Below, piece after piece: positions 33,456-41,510 of a stretch of DNA of 64,000 bases. Every line of letters begins with the position of its first letter. The first letter of the stretch is position 1. A program made the position numbers and the translations under genes. Below the pieces are notes generated by a model, which was not told where the DNA came from, ran no database searches, and was given only the letters and a program-made list of their open reading frames with translations. The DNA comes from DATJLY01 sp035604615 (lineage in GTDB: Bacteria; Pseudomonadota; Alphaproteobacteria; ATCC43930; CGMCC-115725): positions 27,730 through 91,729 of the forward strand of contig DATNID010000001.1 of the NCBI GenBank assembly GCA_035604615.1, in the 5' to 3' direction.

Positions 33456-34374
33456 GGCGGATGTCGTTGCTTCGGCGGAAGGCCCCAAGCGTCGCCTCGA
33501 GCGTCTCGTCGCTCAAGCGCACGAAGGGCAGCCGCGCTGCGACGAAGAGCCGGAAATAGCGCGACGCCCATGAGGCGCCGTCGTGCCGCGCCGCGTATTT
33601 CCAGGCGCGCCCTGTGACCTGCTTCTGCACCAGGCGGCGGAAGCGCGGAGCGAGATCCGGATCGTCCCTCAAGGTCAGCAACGCGGTGAGCGACTGGTCG
33701 TGCTGCTGCTGCACCGGCGTCTTCATCAGCCGCCCCGGCTCGTCGCGCGGCCCCATGCAGATGAGGCAATCGATGAGGCCGATCTTGCATGCCCGCGCCA
33801 TCCGCTGCGGGATCGACTGGTCCTGAACGAAGACGCGCGGGTCGGCGCCGCCCACCGATTTGAAGATCGCGGTGTCGAGGATGTAAGTGCTCCCGCCCGC
33901 ATGGCCGATGCGGATGATGGTGTAGAGCGCGTCCTCCAGCACCGTCACCGGAAGATGCTCCGGCTCGGGAGGAAAGCGCAATTCCTCCGGCGCGCCGTAC
34001 CAGGTGTTGCGGCCATAGACCGCGCCGCAGCGGCTCGCGAGCGCCGCCTTCAGCAAAATCTTGGTCGCGTAAGGTGCGAGCACGTCGTCGCCGTCGATGA
34101 TGTGGGTGAAGGGCATCGCCGCCTCGGCGAGGCCGCGATTGACCGCCGCGGAGGGGCCGCGATTGTCCTGCCGGATCAGGTGCGCGTTCGCCATCCGCGC
34201 GGCAAGGCGCTCGGCGATCGCGCCCGATCCGTCGGTCGAGCCATCATCGACCAGGATGTATTGGCGTGGAAACCCGCCCTCCTGCGCCTCGAGCGCGGCG
34301 AGTACGCCCGCGAGATAGGGCGCCTTGTTGTAGATCGTGACGATGTAGCTGACGCCGGGCAGCGCGTCGCTCAT
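33367..34374 (-). CDS. Family 2 glycosyltransferase (second copy)
   Basis: 335-residue GT-A enzyme: GVSYIVTIYNKAPYLAGVLA, YILVDDGSTDGS, NRGPSAAVNRGLAEA and the D-x-D in HIIDGDDVLAP. The organisation is the same as in the GT2 at 29233..30186, so the two are paralogues. The C-terminal 40 residues are a low-complexity Ala/Ser/Arg tail antisense to the GT11 gene. Its start overlaps the stop of the next methyltransferase gene (ATGA), so three minus-strand genes form one unit. Confidence 0.87.
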   Translation of the reverse strand: MSDALPGVSYIVTIYNKAPYLAGVLAALEAQEGGFPRQYILVDDGSTDGSGAIAERLAARMANAHLIRQDNRGPSAAVNRGLAEAAMPFTHIIDGDDVLAPYATKILLKAALASRCGAVYGRNTWYGAPEELRFPPEPEHLPVTVLEDALYTIIRIGHAGGSTYILDTAIFKSVGGADPRVFVQDQSIPQRMARACKIGLIDCLICMGPRDEPGRLMKTPVQQQHDQSLTALLTLRDDPDLAPRFRRLVQKQVTGRAWKYAARHDGASWASRYFRLFVAARLPFVRLSDETLEATLGAFRRSNDIRLMAPSAAGSAAGASAGAAPARRSAARNGP

Positions 34375-35027
34375 GGGCGGCCGCGGTGTTTCTTCAGGAA
34401 ACCGCGCAGCAGAGGCTTGCGCTCCGGCGGAAGCGCGCTCGCGGCCGGCTGCGCGCGCCAGAACGCGGTCAGCTCGGCCCGGAGCGCAGCCGGCACGGCG
34501 ACGATGACATCGTCGCGCACGCCGACATAAAGCGCGCCGCATTTCTGCAGCGCGGCGAGCACGGCCGCGATATCGGGCCATTGCTCCCAGCGGTGCGGCG
34601 CCGGCGGCGGCTCGAGGAAGAGCCGCGCGTCGTCGATCAGGATCGCCGGCTGCGCCAGCCCCGCGGCGGCGACCGCCGCGAGTTCCTCGAGGAGCGGGCA
34701 TTCCATGGCGCTCCCCGCGGTATCGCTGCCGCACCAATGCGCGTCGAGCCAGAACAGCGGCCGCTCGAAGCGCGGCATGAGCGCGGCCAGTTGCTGCGGC
34801 GAATCGCCAAGCGCGAAGGTGACGTTGTCGAGCGCGGCGTAGCGTTGGCGCGCCTCGCGCCAGAATTTCTCCGACGCATCGATGCTGTAGACCTTGGCAA
34901 AGTGGCGCGCGGCCCATGCCGCCGTGGCGCCGCCGAAGGTCCCGGTCTCGACGAAGGTCCTGAGGTCGAGGCGGCGCTTGAGGAAAAGCGCGAGCGGCTC
35001 CGGCACGCCGAACTGGCCCAGCCCCAT
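34371..35027 (-). CDS. Class I SAM-dependent methyltransferase
   Basis: 218-residue protein. The SAM loop reads TFVETGTFGGATAAWAA, followed by VYSIDASEKFW and FWLDAHWCG, a type often found in glycan clusters. The ATG at 35027 is 12 bases after the stop of the preceding gene; the 3' end is coupled to the GT2 by ATGA. It probably methylates a sugar or lipid intermediate of the same pathway. Confidence 0.8.
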   Translation of the reverse strand: MGLGQFGVPEPLALFLKRRLDLRTFVETGTFGGATAAWAARHFAKVYSIDASEKFWREARQRYAALDNVTFALGDSPQQLAALMPRFERPLFWLDAHWCGSDTAGSAMECPLLEELAAVAAAGLAQPAILIDDARLFLEPPPAPHRWEQWPDIAAVLAALQKCGALYVGVRDDVIVAVPAALRAELTAFWRAQPAASALPPERKPLLRGFLKKHRGRP

Positions 35028-35038
35028 CGCGCGCTCGC

Positions 35039-35713
35039 TCAGCGCAGCCGGGCGAGGACGCCGTCGCGGAAGCGGCGCAGATCGCGCCGCGCCTCGTCGG
35101 CGTCGATGATGATGGTCTCCTCGGCCGTGAGGTTGCCCTCCCAGAAGATGCCGATGCCGCTTTCCTCCTCGCGCATCTTGCGGCCGAGCGCGGCGCGCGT
35201 CAGGTAATAGTCCGGATCGCGCAGCACCTCGGCGGTCTTGGCGAGGAAGCGCAGATGCGCGCCCTCGGCCTCGACGAACCAGCGGTGATGATAGAACCCG
35301 ACCTCGGGCGGGCGGCCGAAGCGCGCGGCGAGTCCGGCCCAGCGCTCCTTGGCGAAAATCTCGCGCTCGCGCGACGGCGTCTCGACATAGCCGCTCTTCG
35401 CCACCCGCGTCAGCTCGCGCACCACCGCGAGCGGATCGCGCACGTCCTCGAGCAGGTGCGAGCAGAAGCTGAACTCGAAGAACCGGTCGGGAAAGGGCCA
35501 AGGCGGGACGCAGGCGTCGTGGACGATCCAGGTCGCCGCCGTGAAGCGCTCGGGATTCTCGGGGTCGAGCGGCTGGCCGCGGCTCGCGTGGGGATTGATG
35601 TCGAGCACGTGGGTCGCGGCGTTGAGCGGCAGATACCAGCCGCCGACATCGAGCACGCGCGCGCTGGCCAGCGCCCGGGCGATCACCTGGGGCAGATTCC
35701 GCCGGAGGATCAT
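35039..35713 (-). CDS. Class I SAM-dependent methyltransferase (Methyltransf_11-like)
   Basis: 224-residue protein with the SAM motif ASARVLDVGGWYLPLNAATH, an acidic strand end VLDINPH, and FEFSFCSHLLEDVRDPLAVV as post-I motif. The C-terminal portion contains a His-rich stretch GFYHHRWFVE. First gene of a four-gene minus-strand group ending with the GT2, in opposite orientation to the FkbM/GT11 genes. Substrate unknown. Confidence 0.82.
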   Translation of the reverse strand: MILRRNLPQVIARALASARVLDVGGWYLPLNAATHVLDINPHASRGQPLDPENPERFTAATWIVHDACVPPWPFPDRFFEFSFCSHLLEDVRDPLAVVRELTRVAKSGYVETPSREREIFAKERWAGLAARFGRPPEVGFYHHRWFVEAEGAHLRFLAKTAEVLRDPDYYLTRAALGRKMREEESGIGIFWEGNLTAEETIIIDADEARRDLRRFRDGVLARLR

Positions 35714-35735
35714 GGTGGCGGCAAGCCGTCGCGGG

Positions 35736-36428
35736 TCAGAAGTTTTCGACCCAGGGACGGAGCTCGACTTCCCACGTCCAGGCGCTGCGCTGCTGGCGGT
35801 GGATGGCGAGGTAGTTGGCGGCGATGGCGTCGGGATCGAGCATGCCGTCGGGGCCGCGCCCGGCCGCGCGCGGATCGTCGGCCCGTCCGATGCCGCCGTC
35901 GATCACGAAATGTGCGACATGGATGTTCTTGGGCGCCAGTTCGCGCGCCATGCTCTGCGCCAGGCCGCGCAGGCCGAACTTGCCCATCGCGAAGGGCGCG
36001 GAAAGCGCATAGCCCTTGACGCTCGCCGAGGCGCCGGTGAAGAGGATGCTGCCGCTGCCCTTGGCGAGCAAGGCGCGCGCCGCCTGCTGCCCGACCAGGA
36101 AGCCGCCATAGCAGCTCACCATTAGCGCCTTCAGCACCGCATCGGGATCGAGCTCGGCGATGGGGCCGCGGGCGCGGGCGCTGGGGTTGTAGACCACCAC
36201 GTCGGGCAGCCCGACATCCTTGTCCACGGCGCCGAACAGCCGTTCCACGTCCTGGCGATTGCTGGCATCGCAGGCATAGACGCGGGCGTCGGTCGAGCCG
36301 GCGAGGGGGCCGAGCTTGTCGGCATTGCGCGCGGCGAGCGCGACGCGCATGCCTTCCTTGTGGAACAAGCGCGCCAGCGCGGCACTCAAGCCGCTGCCGG
36401 CGCCGACGATGAGCGCGGTTTCTGCCAT
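35736..36428 (-). CDS. Short-chain dehydrogenase/reductase family protein with altered active site
   Basis: 230-residue Rossmann protein. The cofactor loop GAGSGLS (9-15) is typical, and NPSARARGP replaces the usual NNAG. The catalytic Ser134 (FTGAS) and Lys150 are present, but the Tyr of YxxxK is replaced by Phe146 (FAMGK), so ordinary dehydrogenase chemistry is doubtful. A subgroup of SDR proteins shares such a change. It lies 22 bp upstream of the methyltransferase gene and may belong to the glycan unit; on its other side is repeat copy 3. Confidence 0.8.
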   Translation of the reverse strand: MAETALIVGAGSGLSAALARLFHKEGMRVALAARNADKLGPLAGSTDARVYACDASNRQDVERLFGAVDKDVGLPDVVVYNPSARARGPIAELDPDAVLKALMVSCYGGFLVGQQAARALLAKGSGSILFTGASASVKGYALSAPFAMGKFGLRGLAQSMARELAPKNIHVAHFVIDGGIGRADDPRAAGRGPDGMLDPDAIAANYLAIHRQQRSAWTWEVELRPWVENF

Positions 36429-36504
36429 CTGCTTATTCTAGCGCCCCCGCGCCCCATGGCGCCAGGGCCGGTGCGGCGGTCGCCGAACGCTGGACTTCGG
36501 CCCG

Positions 36505-36602
36505 TGCGTCCTTCGACTGCGCAAGCTTCGCTTGCTCCGCTCAGGATGAGGCGAAAATTCTACCTCACCCTGAGCGGAGCGAAGCGTAGTCGAATGGGCG
36601 CA
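36505..36602. repeat. Inverted repeat element, copy 3
   Basis: About 98 bp, beginning TGCGTCCTTCGACTGCG. From CCGCTCAGGATGAGGCGAAA to GGGCGCA it is almost base-for-base the same as copy 2 at 30247..30344; the tips differ (TGCGCTTCGCGCA against GCAAGCTTCGCTTGC), each still palindromic. It separates the SDR gene from the MucR-like/cold-shock gene. Confidence 0.85.
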
Positions 36603-36608
36603 GGATGC

Positions 36609-37322
36609 TCAGCGCTCGCGGGTCGGTCCGAGCAGGTTCTCAGCCTCGGCGCGGGCGGCGGCGCGGCGCATGGTCTCGCGCTTCAGCTCGACCACTACCG
36701 GCTTCGATTGGCGGTTGCGCACGATGCCGCCGGTCGGCTGCACTTGCCAGCCGCCGCCGGACACCACCAGGCGCATCAGGCGCGGCGCGGCCTCGGCGCT
36801 GAGCGTCGCCTCGACCTCCTGTCCCTTGTAGAGACGCGAGATCGCCATCTCGTCGAGGAAGGCGGGCTCCACCGCCACGTCGCCACTACAGCCCTGGAGG
36901 CGGAGCGCGCCGCGGCGCGTGCGCTGGTCGAACCACTTGACGACGCCGCGCAGAACGCCGCTCGGCGCGGCACGCGGGGCCTCGGCCTCGTCGCGCGGCG
37001 GCGCGGTCACCACCTCGGCGCGCCGTAGCAGGCGGGGCTGTGGCGCCGGCGCCGGCGCCTCGATTTCCGGAAGCTCGGCCGGCGCCCGGGTCCGGCGCGC
37101 GCGCGGCGCGCGCGGCGGCGGGGTCTCGTGCGAGGGCGGGGCGGTTTCGGGCGCGGGCGGCGGTTCGGCGAGTGCGGCCAGCGCGTCCTCAACGCTGCGC
37201 ATCAGCGCCGGGACCTCCTCCGGCCGCGTGGAGCGCCGCGCGACCAGTTGGGCGACGATGTGGGCGACGCTTGCCCGCATCGAGCCGTTCCGCAACGAAT
37301 CCCTTCGCAAAGCAGTCGCCAT
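36609..37322 (-). CDS. MucR-like N-terminal domain fused to a cold-shock-like domain
   Basis: 237 residues. Residues 12-52 (SMRASVAHIVAQLVARRSTR then PEEVPALMRSVEDALAAL) resemble the oligomerising N-terminal part of MucR/Ros regulators. A Pro/Ala/Arg-rich linker follows (53-118). Residues 121-188 resemble a cold-shock domain (GVLRGVVKWFDQRTRRGALR), but the RNP-1 motif KGFGFI is lost (RRGALR), and the MucR zinc finger is absent. The ATG at 37322 follows GGAAGG by 8 bases. A role in RNA or DNA binding is suggested but not certain. Confidence 0.65.
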   Translation of the reverse strand: MATALRRDSLRNGSMRASVAHIVAQLVARRSTRPEEVPALMRSVEDALAALAEPPPAPETAPPSHETPPPRAPRARRTRAPAELPEIEAPAPAPQPRLLRRAEVVTAPPRDEAEAPRAAPSGVLRGVVKWFDQRTRRGALRLQGCSGDVAVEPAFLDEMAISRLYKGQEVEATLSAEAAPRLMRLVVSGGGWQVQPTGGIVRNRQSKPVVVELKRETMRRAAARAEAENLLGPTRER

Positions 37323-37555
37323 GAAATGCGCCTTCCAAGTTGCCAGCCGTCCGGTGTGGCACAAACGCGCTGCGCCGCGCAGGGGTGCAAGCGATACCGT
37401 TGAATAAAGACCCCGGCGTCCTTGAGAGGACCGGAGTGACATGCGCCAAAACTTGATCTTTCATAGGCACGTTGCGCGGCTTTGGCAAGTCATCCGAGGT
37501 ATGTAGCGCGTCGCGGCAGGGCGATTCTTTCGTGCAATTGAGAAAGAAGCGTGGG

Positions 37556-37720
37556 ATGGAGCGGCCCGGAATACGTTCCACTTTAGGGTGTGTTGCGGCC
37601 GGGGGCGCTGTCCTTGTCCTGTGGCTGCTGCTGGCGGGCGATGCGGCGCCCTTCACCATGCTCTCCGGGCTTGTGGTCGCGGCCGCGGTGGCGGCCTGGG
37701 CGGGCCTCATCGAGTCTTGA
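37556..37720 (+). CDS. Small membrane protein (54 residues)
   Basis: 54 residues with two hydrophobic stretches (STLGCVAAGGAVLVLWLLLA and TMLSGLVVAAAVAAWAGL) separated by a short loop, so probably a two-pass inner-membrane protein. The ATG at 37556 is preceded by a G-rich stretch; the frame is open further upstream but without features. I do not recognise the family. The 233-bp gap on its left contains a small palindrome near 37411..37432 and is poorer in GC than the flanks. Confidence 0.45.
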   Translation: MERPGIRSTLGCVAAGGAVLVLWLLLAGDAAPFTMLSGLVVAAAVAAWAGLIES

Positions 37721-37843
37721 GTGCCAGCCTGGGCGCCAGGTAGCCCGTCGCGCCGTGCATGGCTTCTCCGCAGGCACGGGTTTGACTCCGGCATCCCCCG
37801 ATGTTACGAGCCCGGCAGCGACAAGAGCCGTGACCCCGGAGCC

Positions 37844-38659
37844 ATGCCGCGCATCTCGATCGGCGATTGCCAACTTCACTACGAACGGCACGGCGCCGGA
37901 TTTCCGGTGTTCCTGGTGACGGGGCTCGCCGGCACGGCGCAATACTGGCGCGACCAGGTGCCGTCGCTGTCGCGCTCGTTCGAAGTGATCGTCCACGACC
38001 ATCGCGGCATGGGCGACAGCGATCCGACCAGCTGCGTCGCGACCATGGAGCGCCTGGCCGCGGACGTGATCGCGCTGATGGACGCGCTGCGCATACCCAA
38101 GGCCCACGTGATCGGCCATTCGGCGGGCGGCGCGGTGGCGCAGATCCTCGCGATCGAGCAGCCGCAGCGCCTCGCCAGCATCGTCGTCGCCGCCAGCTGG
38201 ACCAAGGCCGACGCCTATTTTCGGCGTCTCTTCGCGCTGCGCAAGGAGGTGCTGCTGCGGCTCGGTCCGGCGACCTATGTCCAGGCCAACACGCTGCTGC
38301 TCTATCCCTGCGAGTACATCGCCCGCAACCACGAGAAGCTGCGCCAGGTCGAGGCCCAGGCCCTCGCCCATTTCCCCGAGCCCGCGCGCATGCTGAGCCG
38401 CATCGACGCGATTCTCGCTTTCGACCGCAGCGCCGAATTGGCCCGCATCCGCACCCCCACCCTGATCGTCGCGGCGCAGGACGATCTGGTCACGCCGGCC
38501 TATTTCTCCGAGGATCTGGCGCGCCGCATCCCGGGCGCCGAGGCTAAGTTCTTCGCCCAGGGCGGCCACTATTTCACTCAGGTGCTGCCGCGCGAATTCA
38601 ACCACGCGGTGCAGCCCTTCCTCGCCGCCCACACCCCGGCCGAGGCGCGCGCCTCCTAA
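37844..38659 (+). CDS. Alpha/beta hydrolase
   Basis: 271-residue alpha/beta-hydrolase fold enzyme. The nucleophile elbow is GHSAGGAVAQ, the oxyanion strand GFPVFLVTGLAGTAQYW, an acid Asp in IVAAQDDLVTP and the base His in GGHYFTQ, so the triad is complete. It resembles the RutD/PcaD group in size and layout; the substrate is not known. The ATG at 37844 places the first beta strand at the normal distance. It lies in the same direction as the EAL gene but separated by 96 bp of AT-richer sequence. Confidence 0.85.
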   Translation: MPRISIGDCQLHYERHGAGFPVFLVTGLAGTAQYWRDQVPSLSRSFEVIVHDHRGMGDSDPTSCVATMERLAADVIALMDALRIPKAHVIGHSAGGAVAQILAIEQPQRLASIVVAASWTKADAYFRRLFALRKEVLLRLGPATYVQANTLLLYPCEYIARNHEKLRQVEAQALAHFPEPARMLSRIDAILAFDRSAELARIRTPTLIVAAQDDLVTPAYFSEDLARRIPGAEAKFFAQGGHYFTQVLPREFNHAVQPFLAAHTPAEARAS

Positions 38660-38755
38660 GACCCCGCTTAATTGTTCCTAAATGTTTCGCCCGTAGCGTT
38701 CGCGGTTGTGGAAGGCTGACCCATTCGCCCCCGTCGTTCAGGTGGTTGCGCGCCC

Positions 38756-40462
38756 ATGGTCCCGGAGGATAACGCCGCTTTGTCACGCGTCTTGGCCGCA
38801 CTCGCCGCAGCCGGAGACGCCGCTTATGTGTGGGACCTCGAGAGCGACGCCATCGAGTGGCACGGCTCGCCGCGCATGCTGGGCCTGACAGAGGAAGACG
38901 CGGTCGCCACCGGCAAAGGCTATTCCGCCCGCATCAACCCCGAAGACATGCCGCTGCGCCAGCAGCGCCTGCAAAGCCACTACGCCCGCGGCACGGCGTT
39001 CGACGTCGAGTATCGCGTCCGGCTCGGCGACGGCGGGTTCGCCTGGCTGCACGAGCGCGGCACCGCCGAGTTCGACGGCGCCGGCCGCGCCCTGCGCCTC
39101 ATGGGCGTGCTCCGCGTCGTCACCGCGCGCAAGGCGCAGGAGCAGCGGCTCGAGCATCTCGCCCATTACGACGAACTGACCGGCCACTTCAACAAGAAGC
39201 GGCTGCGCGAGGCGCTCGACCACATGCTGGCTCAGAGCGAGCGCACCGGCCTGCCCGGCGCCTATCTCGCCATCGGCATCGACAAGCTCGCGACCATCAA
39301 CGACGTGTTCGGCTACGAGGCGGCCGACCAGGTCATCGTCGAGGTCGGGATGCGTCTCGACCGCTGCCTTCGCGTCAGCGACGTGATCGGCCGCATGGGC
39401 GGCGACCGGTTCGGCATCGTGCTGACCCCGTGTCCCGAATCCAACATCGCCATCGTCGCCGAGAAGATACTCACCTCGGTCAGCTCGATGCCGATCGACA
39501 CCCTCGCCGGCCCCGTCTACACCACCGTCTCGGTCGGCGGCGCGCCCTATCCCGAGCAGGCCAAGACCTCGTTCGAGGTGATGACCCGGGCCGAGACCGC
39601 GCTCGCCGAAGCCAAGCGCGCCGGGCGCGACTGCTTCCTGCCCTATCGCATCTCCGACGAGCAGCGCAAGATCCACCGCTCCGGCATGGCCTTGGGCGAG
39701 CGCGTGCAGCGCGCCTTGCGCGACGGACGGCTGTGCTTCGCCTATCAGCCGGTGGTGAGCGCGGCGACCGGCGTGGTCGACTATTACGAATGCCTGTTGC
39801 GGATGATCGACGAGGACGGCCGGGTCGTGCCCGCCGGCGAGTTCGTGGCGGCGATCGAGCAATTGGGCTTCATCCGCCTCATCGACCGCTACGTGCTCGA
39901 GCGCGCGATCGAGGACGTGGCCTCGTTCCCTGACATGTGCCTGGGCTTCAACATCTCCGGCTTCACCGCGACCGACCGCGCCTGGCTCAGGGGCGCAAGC
40001 GCCATTCTCCAGGGACGGCGCGACATCGCGAGCCGCCTGGTGGTCGAGATCACCGAGACCGCAGCGCTCCACGACATCGACGAGTCCGCGGGCTTCGTCA
40101 CCACGCTTCGCGATCTCGGCTGCCGCATCGCGCTCGACGATTTCGGCGCCGGCTTCACCTCGCTGCGCCATCTCCAGGCGCTGGCGGTCGATACCGTGAA
40201 GATCGACGGGTCGTTCGTGCGCAATCTCGGCGAGAAGGCGGGAAACCAGGTGTTCCTGCGCCATCTCGTCGGTCTCGCCAAGAGCCTCGATCTGCTGACC
40301 GTGGCCGAATGCGTCGAGACCGCGGAGGAGGCGGCGATGCTGCGCCGCCTCGGCGTCAATTTCCTGCAGGGCTACTATTACGGCCGGCCGGTGCTCGAGA
40401 AGCCCTGGGCCGCGCCGGCGCCGGCGCCCCGCGCACTGGCACTAGGCGGCGCCGCCTCCTGA
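38756..40462 (+). CDS. PAS-GGDEF-EAL cyclic-di-GMP signalling protein
   Basis: 568 residues. A PAS sensor domain (about 18-125) is followed by a diguanylate-cyclase-like domain whose signature reads GGDRF (215-219) in place of GGDEF, so synthesis is probably lost. The EAL domain (about 320-560) has ECLLR at 345-349, the NxS motif FNISG, VEITETA, DDFGAGFTSL, KIDGSFV and ECVET, i.e. nearly all phosphodiesterase residues; Cys replaces Ala in EAL. Likely a c-di-GMP phosphodiesterase controlled by PAS input and perhaps GTP. A PilZ protein is at 2215..2550. Confidence 0.9.
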   Translation: MVPEDNAALSRVLAALAAAGDAAYVWDLESDAIEWHGSPRMLGLTEEDAVATGKGYSARINPEDMPLRQQRLQSHYARGTAFDVEYRVRLGDGGFAWLHERGTAEFDGAGRALRLMGVLRVVTARKAQEQRLEHLAHYDELTGHFNKKRLREALDHMLAQSERTGLPGAYLAIGIDKLATINDVFGYEAADQVIVEVGMRLDRCLRVSDVIGRMGGDRFGIVLTPCPESNIAIVAEKILTSVSSMPIDTLAGPVYTTVSVGGAPYPEQAKTSFEVMTRAETALAEAKRAGRDCFLPYRISDEQRKIHRSGMALGERVQRALRDGRLCFAYQPVVSAATGVVDYYECLLRMIDEDGRVVPAGEFVAAIEQLGFIRLIDRYVLERAIEDVASFPDMCLGFNISGFTATDRAWLRGASAILQGRRDIASRLVVEITETAALHDIDESAGFVTTLRDLGCRIALDDFGAGFTSLRHLQALAVDTVKIDGSFVRNLGEKAGNQVFLRHLVGLAKSLDLLTVAECVETAEEAAMLRRLGVNFLQGYYYGRPVLEKPWAAPAPAPRALALGGAAS

Positions 40463-41062
40463 TCCTTCCTTGGTTTTCTGGCTGAGCTGCTCGATCTGCT
40501 GCTGCAGCAGGTTGATGCGCTGCTTGAGCTCGTCGAGGGTGGCCTCGCTGGCCCCCTCTTCGGCGCCTTTGTCGGTGCGCGTCTTGTCGCCGATGCCGCC
40601 GGGGAAGGGGGCGAACATTTTCATGGTCTTCTCGAAGAGGGCGAGATTCTGCTTGCCCATCTCCTCCAGCGGACCGAACGGGAACAAGCCGCCGAACGCG
40701 TCCTGCAGGCTCTTGCGCATCTGATCCTGGTTGCGCGCAAAGGTCCCCATCGCGTGCTCGAGATAGCGCGGCACCAGCCACTGCATGCTGTCGCCGTAGA
40801 GGCTGATGAGCTGGCGCAGAAAGCTGATCGGCAGCAGGTTCTGGCCCTTCTGCTCCTCCTCGACGATGATCTGGGTGAGGACGGCGCGGGTGATCTCGTC
40901 GCCGGTCTTGGCGTCGAACACGACGAACTCGTTGCCCGCCTTGACCATGCGGCTCAAATCCTCGAGCGTGACATAGCTGCTCGTCGACGTGTTGTAGAGC
41001 CGCCGGTTGGCGTATTTCTTGATGACGATCGGCTGTGCCTCGACGACGCTCTTTTCTGCCAT
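40442..41062 (-). CDS. phaR: Polyhydroxyalkanoate synthesis repressor PhaR
   Basis: 206 residues. The N-terminal PHB/PHA accumulation DNA-binding domain is clear (IVIKKYANRRLYNTSTSSYV and TLEDLSRMVKAGNEFVVFD), followed by the regulator domain (QIIVEEEQKGQNLLPISFLR). PhaR binds PHA granules and releases phasin promoters. The ATG at 41062 follows AAAGGGGC. It is divergent from the PHA gene set across 112 bp, where its operator is expected. The 3' end overlaps the EAL gene by 21 bp. Confidence 0.93.
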   Translation of the reverse strand: MAEKSVVEAQPIVIKKYANRRLYNTSTSSYVTLEDLSRMVKAGNEFVVFDAKTGDEITRAVLTQIIVEEEQKGQNLLPISFLRQLISLYGDSMQWLVPRYLEHAMGTFARNQDQMRKSLQDAFGGLFPFGPLEEMGKQNLALFEKTMKMFAPFPGGIGDKTRTDKGAEEGASEATLDELKQRINLLQQQIEQLSQKTKEGSGGGAA

Positions 41063-41174
41063 GCCCCTTTGCCCCGTTGTGGTCGTCCTCGCGCAGGGGC
41101 CAGCATAACACCGCCGAAATAGCGCCGCGACTCCCCTTCTGGCGCGGCAAAGACCGCGGCGATATAGTGGCGTC

Positions 41175-41510
41175 ATGGCGGACCCGCCGGATTTCGCTGA
41201 GCTTGCCAAACGGTATCTCGACCTGTGGCAGGACCAATTGATGGCAATTGTAGCCGATCCTGCGCTGGCCGAGAGCATGGCGCGGCTGTTTGGCGGCATT
41301 GCGCCCAGGGCCGGAGGCGTCGGTGAGCGCGGCTTCGCCCCGCCGCCAGGGGCCGCGGCCGCTGCCGCTGCATCTCCTGAACGCGACCGGGTTGTGGGCG
41401 AGCTCGCGCGCCGCCTTTCCGCTGCTGAGAAACGCATCGCTGCCCTCGAGGCCGGAATTCGCCGAGCGGGCGGCGGAGCTGCAAAGAAGCCTCGCCGCCG
41501 CCGCGCATGA
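41175..41510 (+). CDS. Small PHA-associated protein, phasin/PhaM-like
   Basis: 111 residues. Residues 5-40 form an amphipathic helix (FAELAKRYLDLWQDQLMAIV then ADPALAESMARLFGG), a Pro/Ala-rich middle follows, then a coiled helix (VVGELARRLSAAEKRIAALE) and a basic tail KKPRRRRA. A helix for the granule or synthase with a basic nucleic-acid-binding tail recalls PhaM. It shares 188 bp with phaC in a different frame. Real coding is supported by the position between phaR and phaC and by the ordered helices. Confidence 0.65.
   Translation: MADPPDFAELAKRYLDLWQDQLMAIVADPALAESMARLFGGIAPRAGGVGERGFAPPPGAAAAAAASPERDRVVGELARRLSAAEKRIAALEAGIRRAGGGAAKKPRRRRA

Noticed and set aside
37472..37555. Upstream ATG extending the small two-helix protein by 28 residues
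   Set aside because: The extra residues are featureless and the region looks intergenic; the ATG at 37556 directly precedes the first helix.
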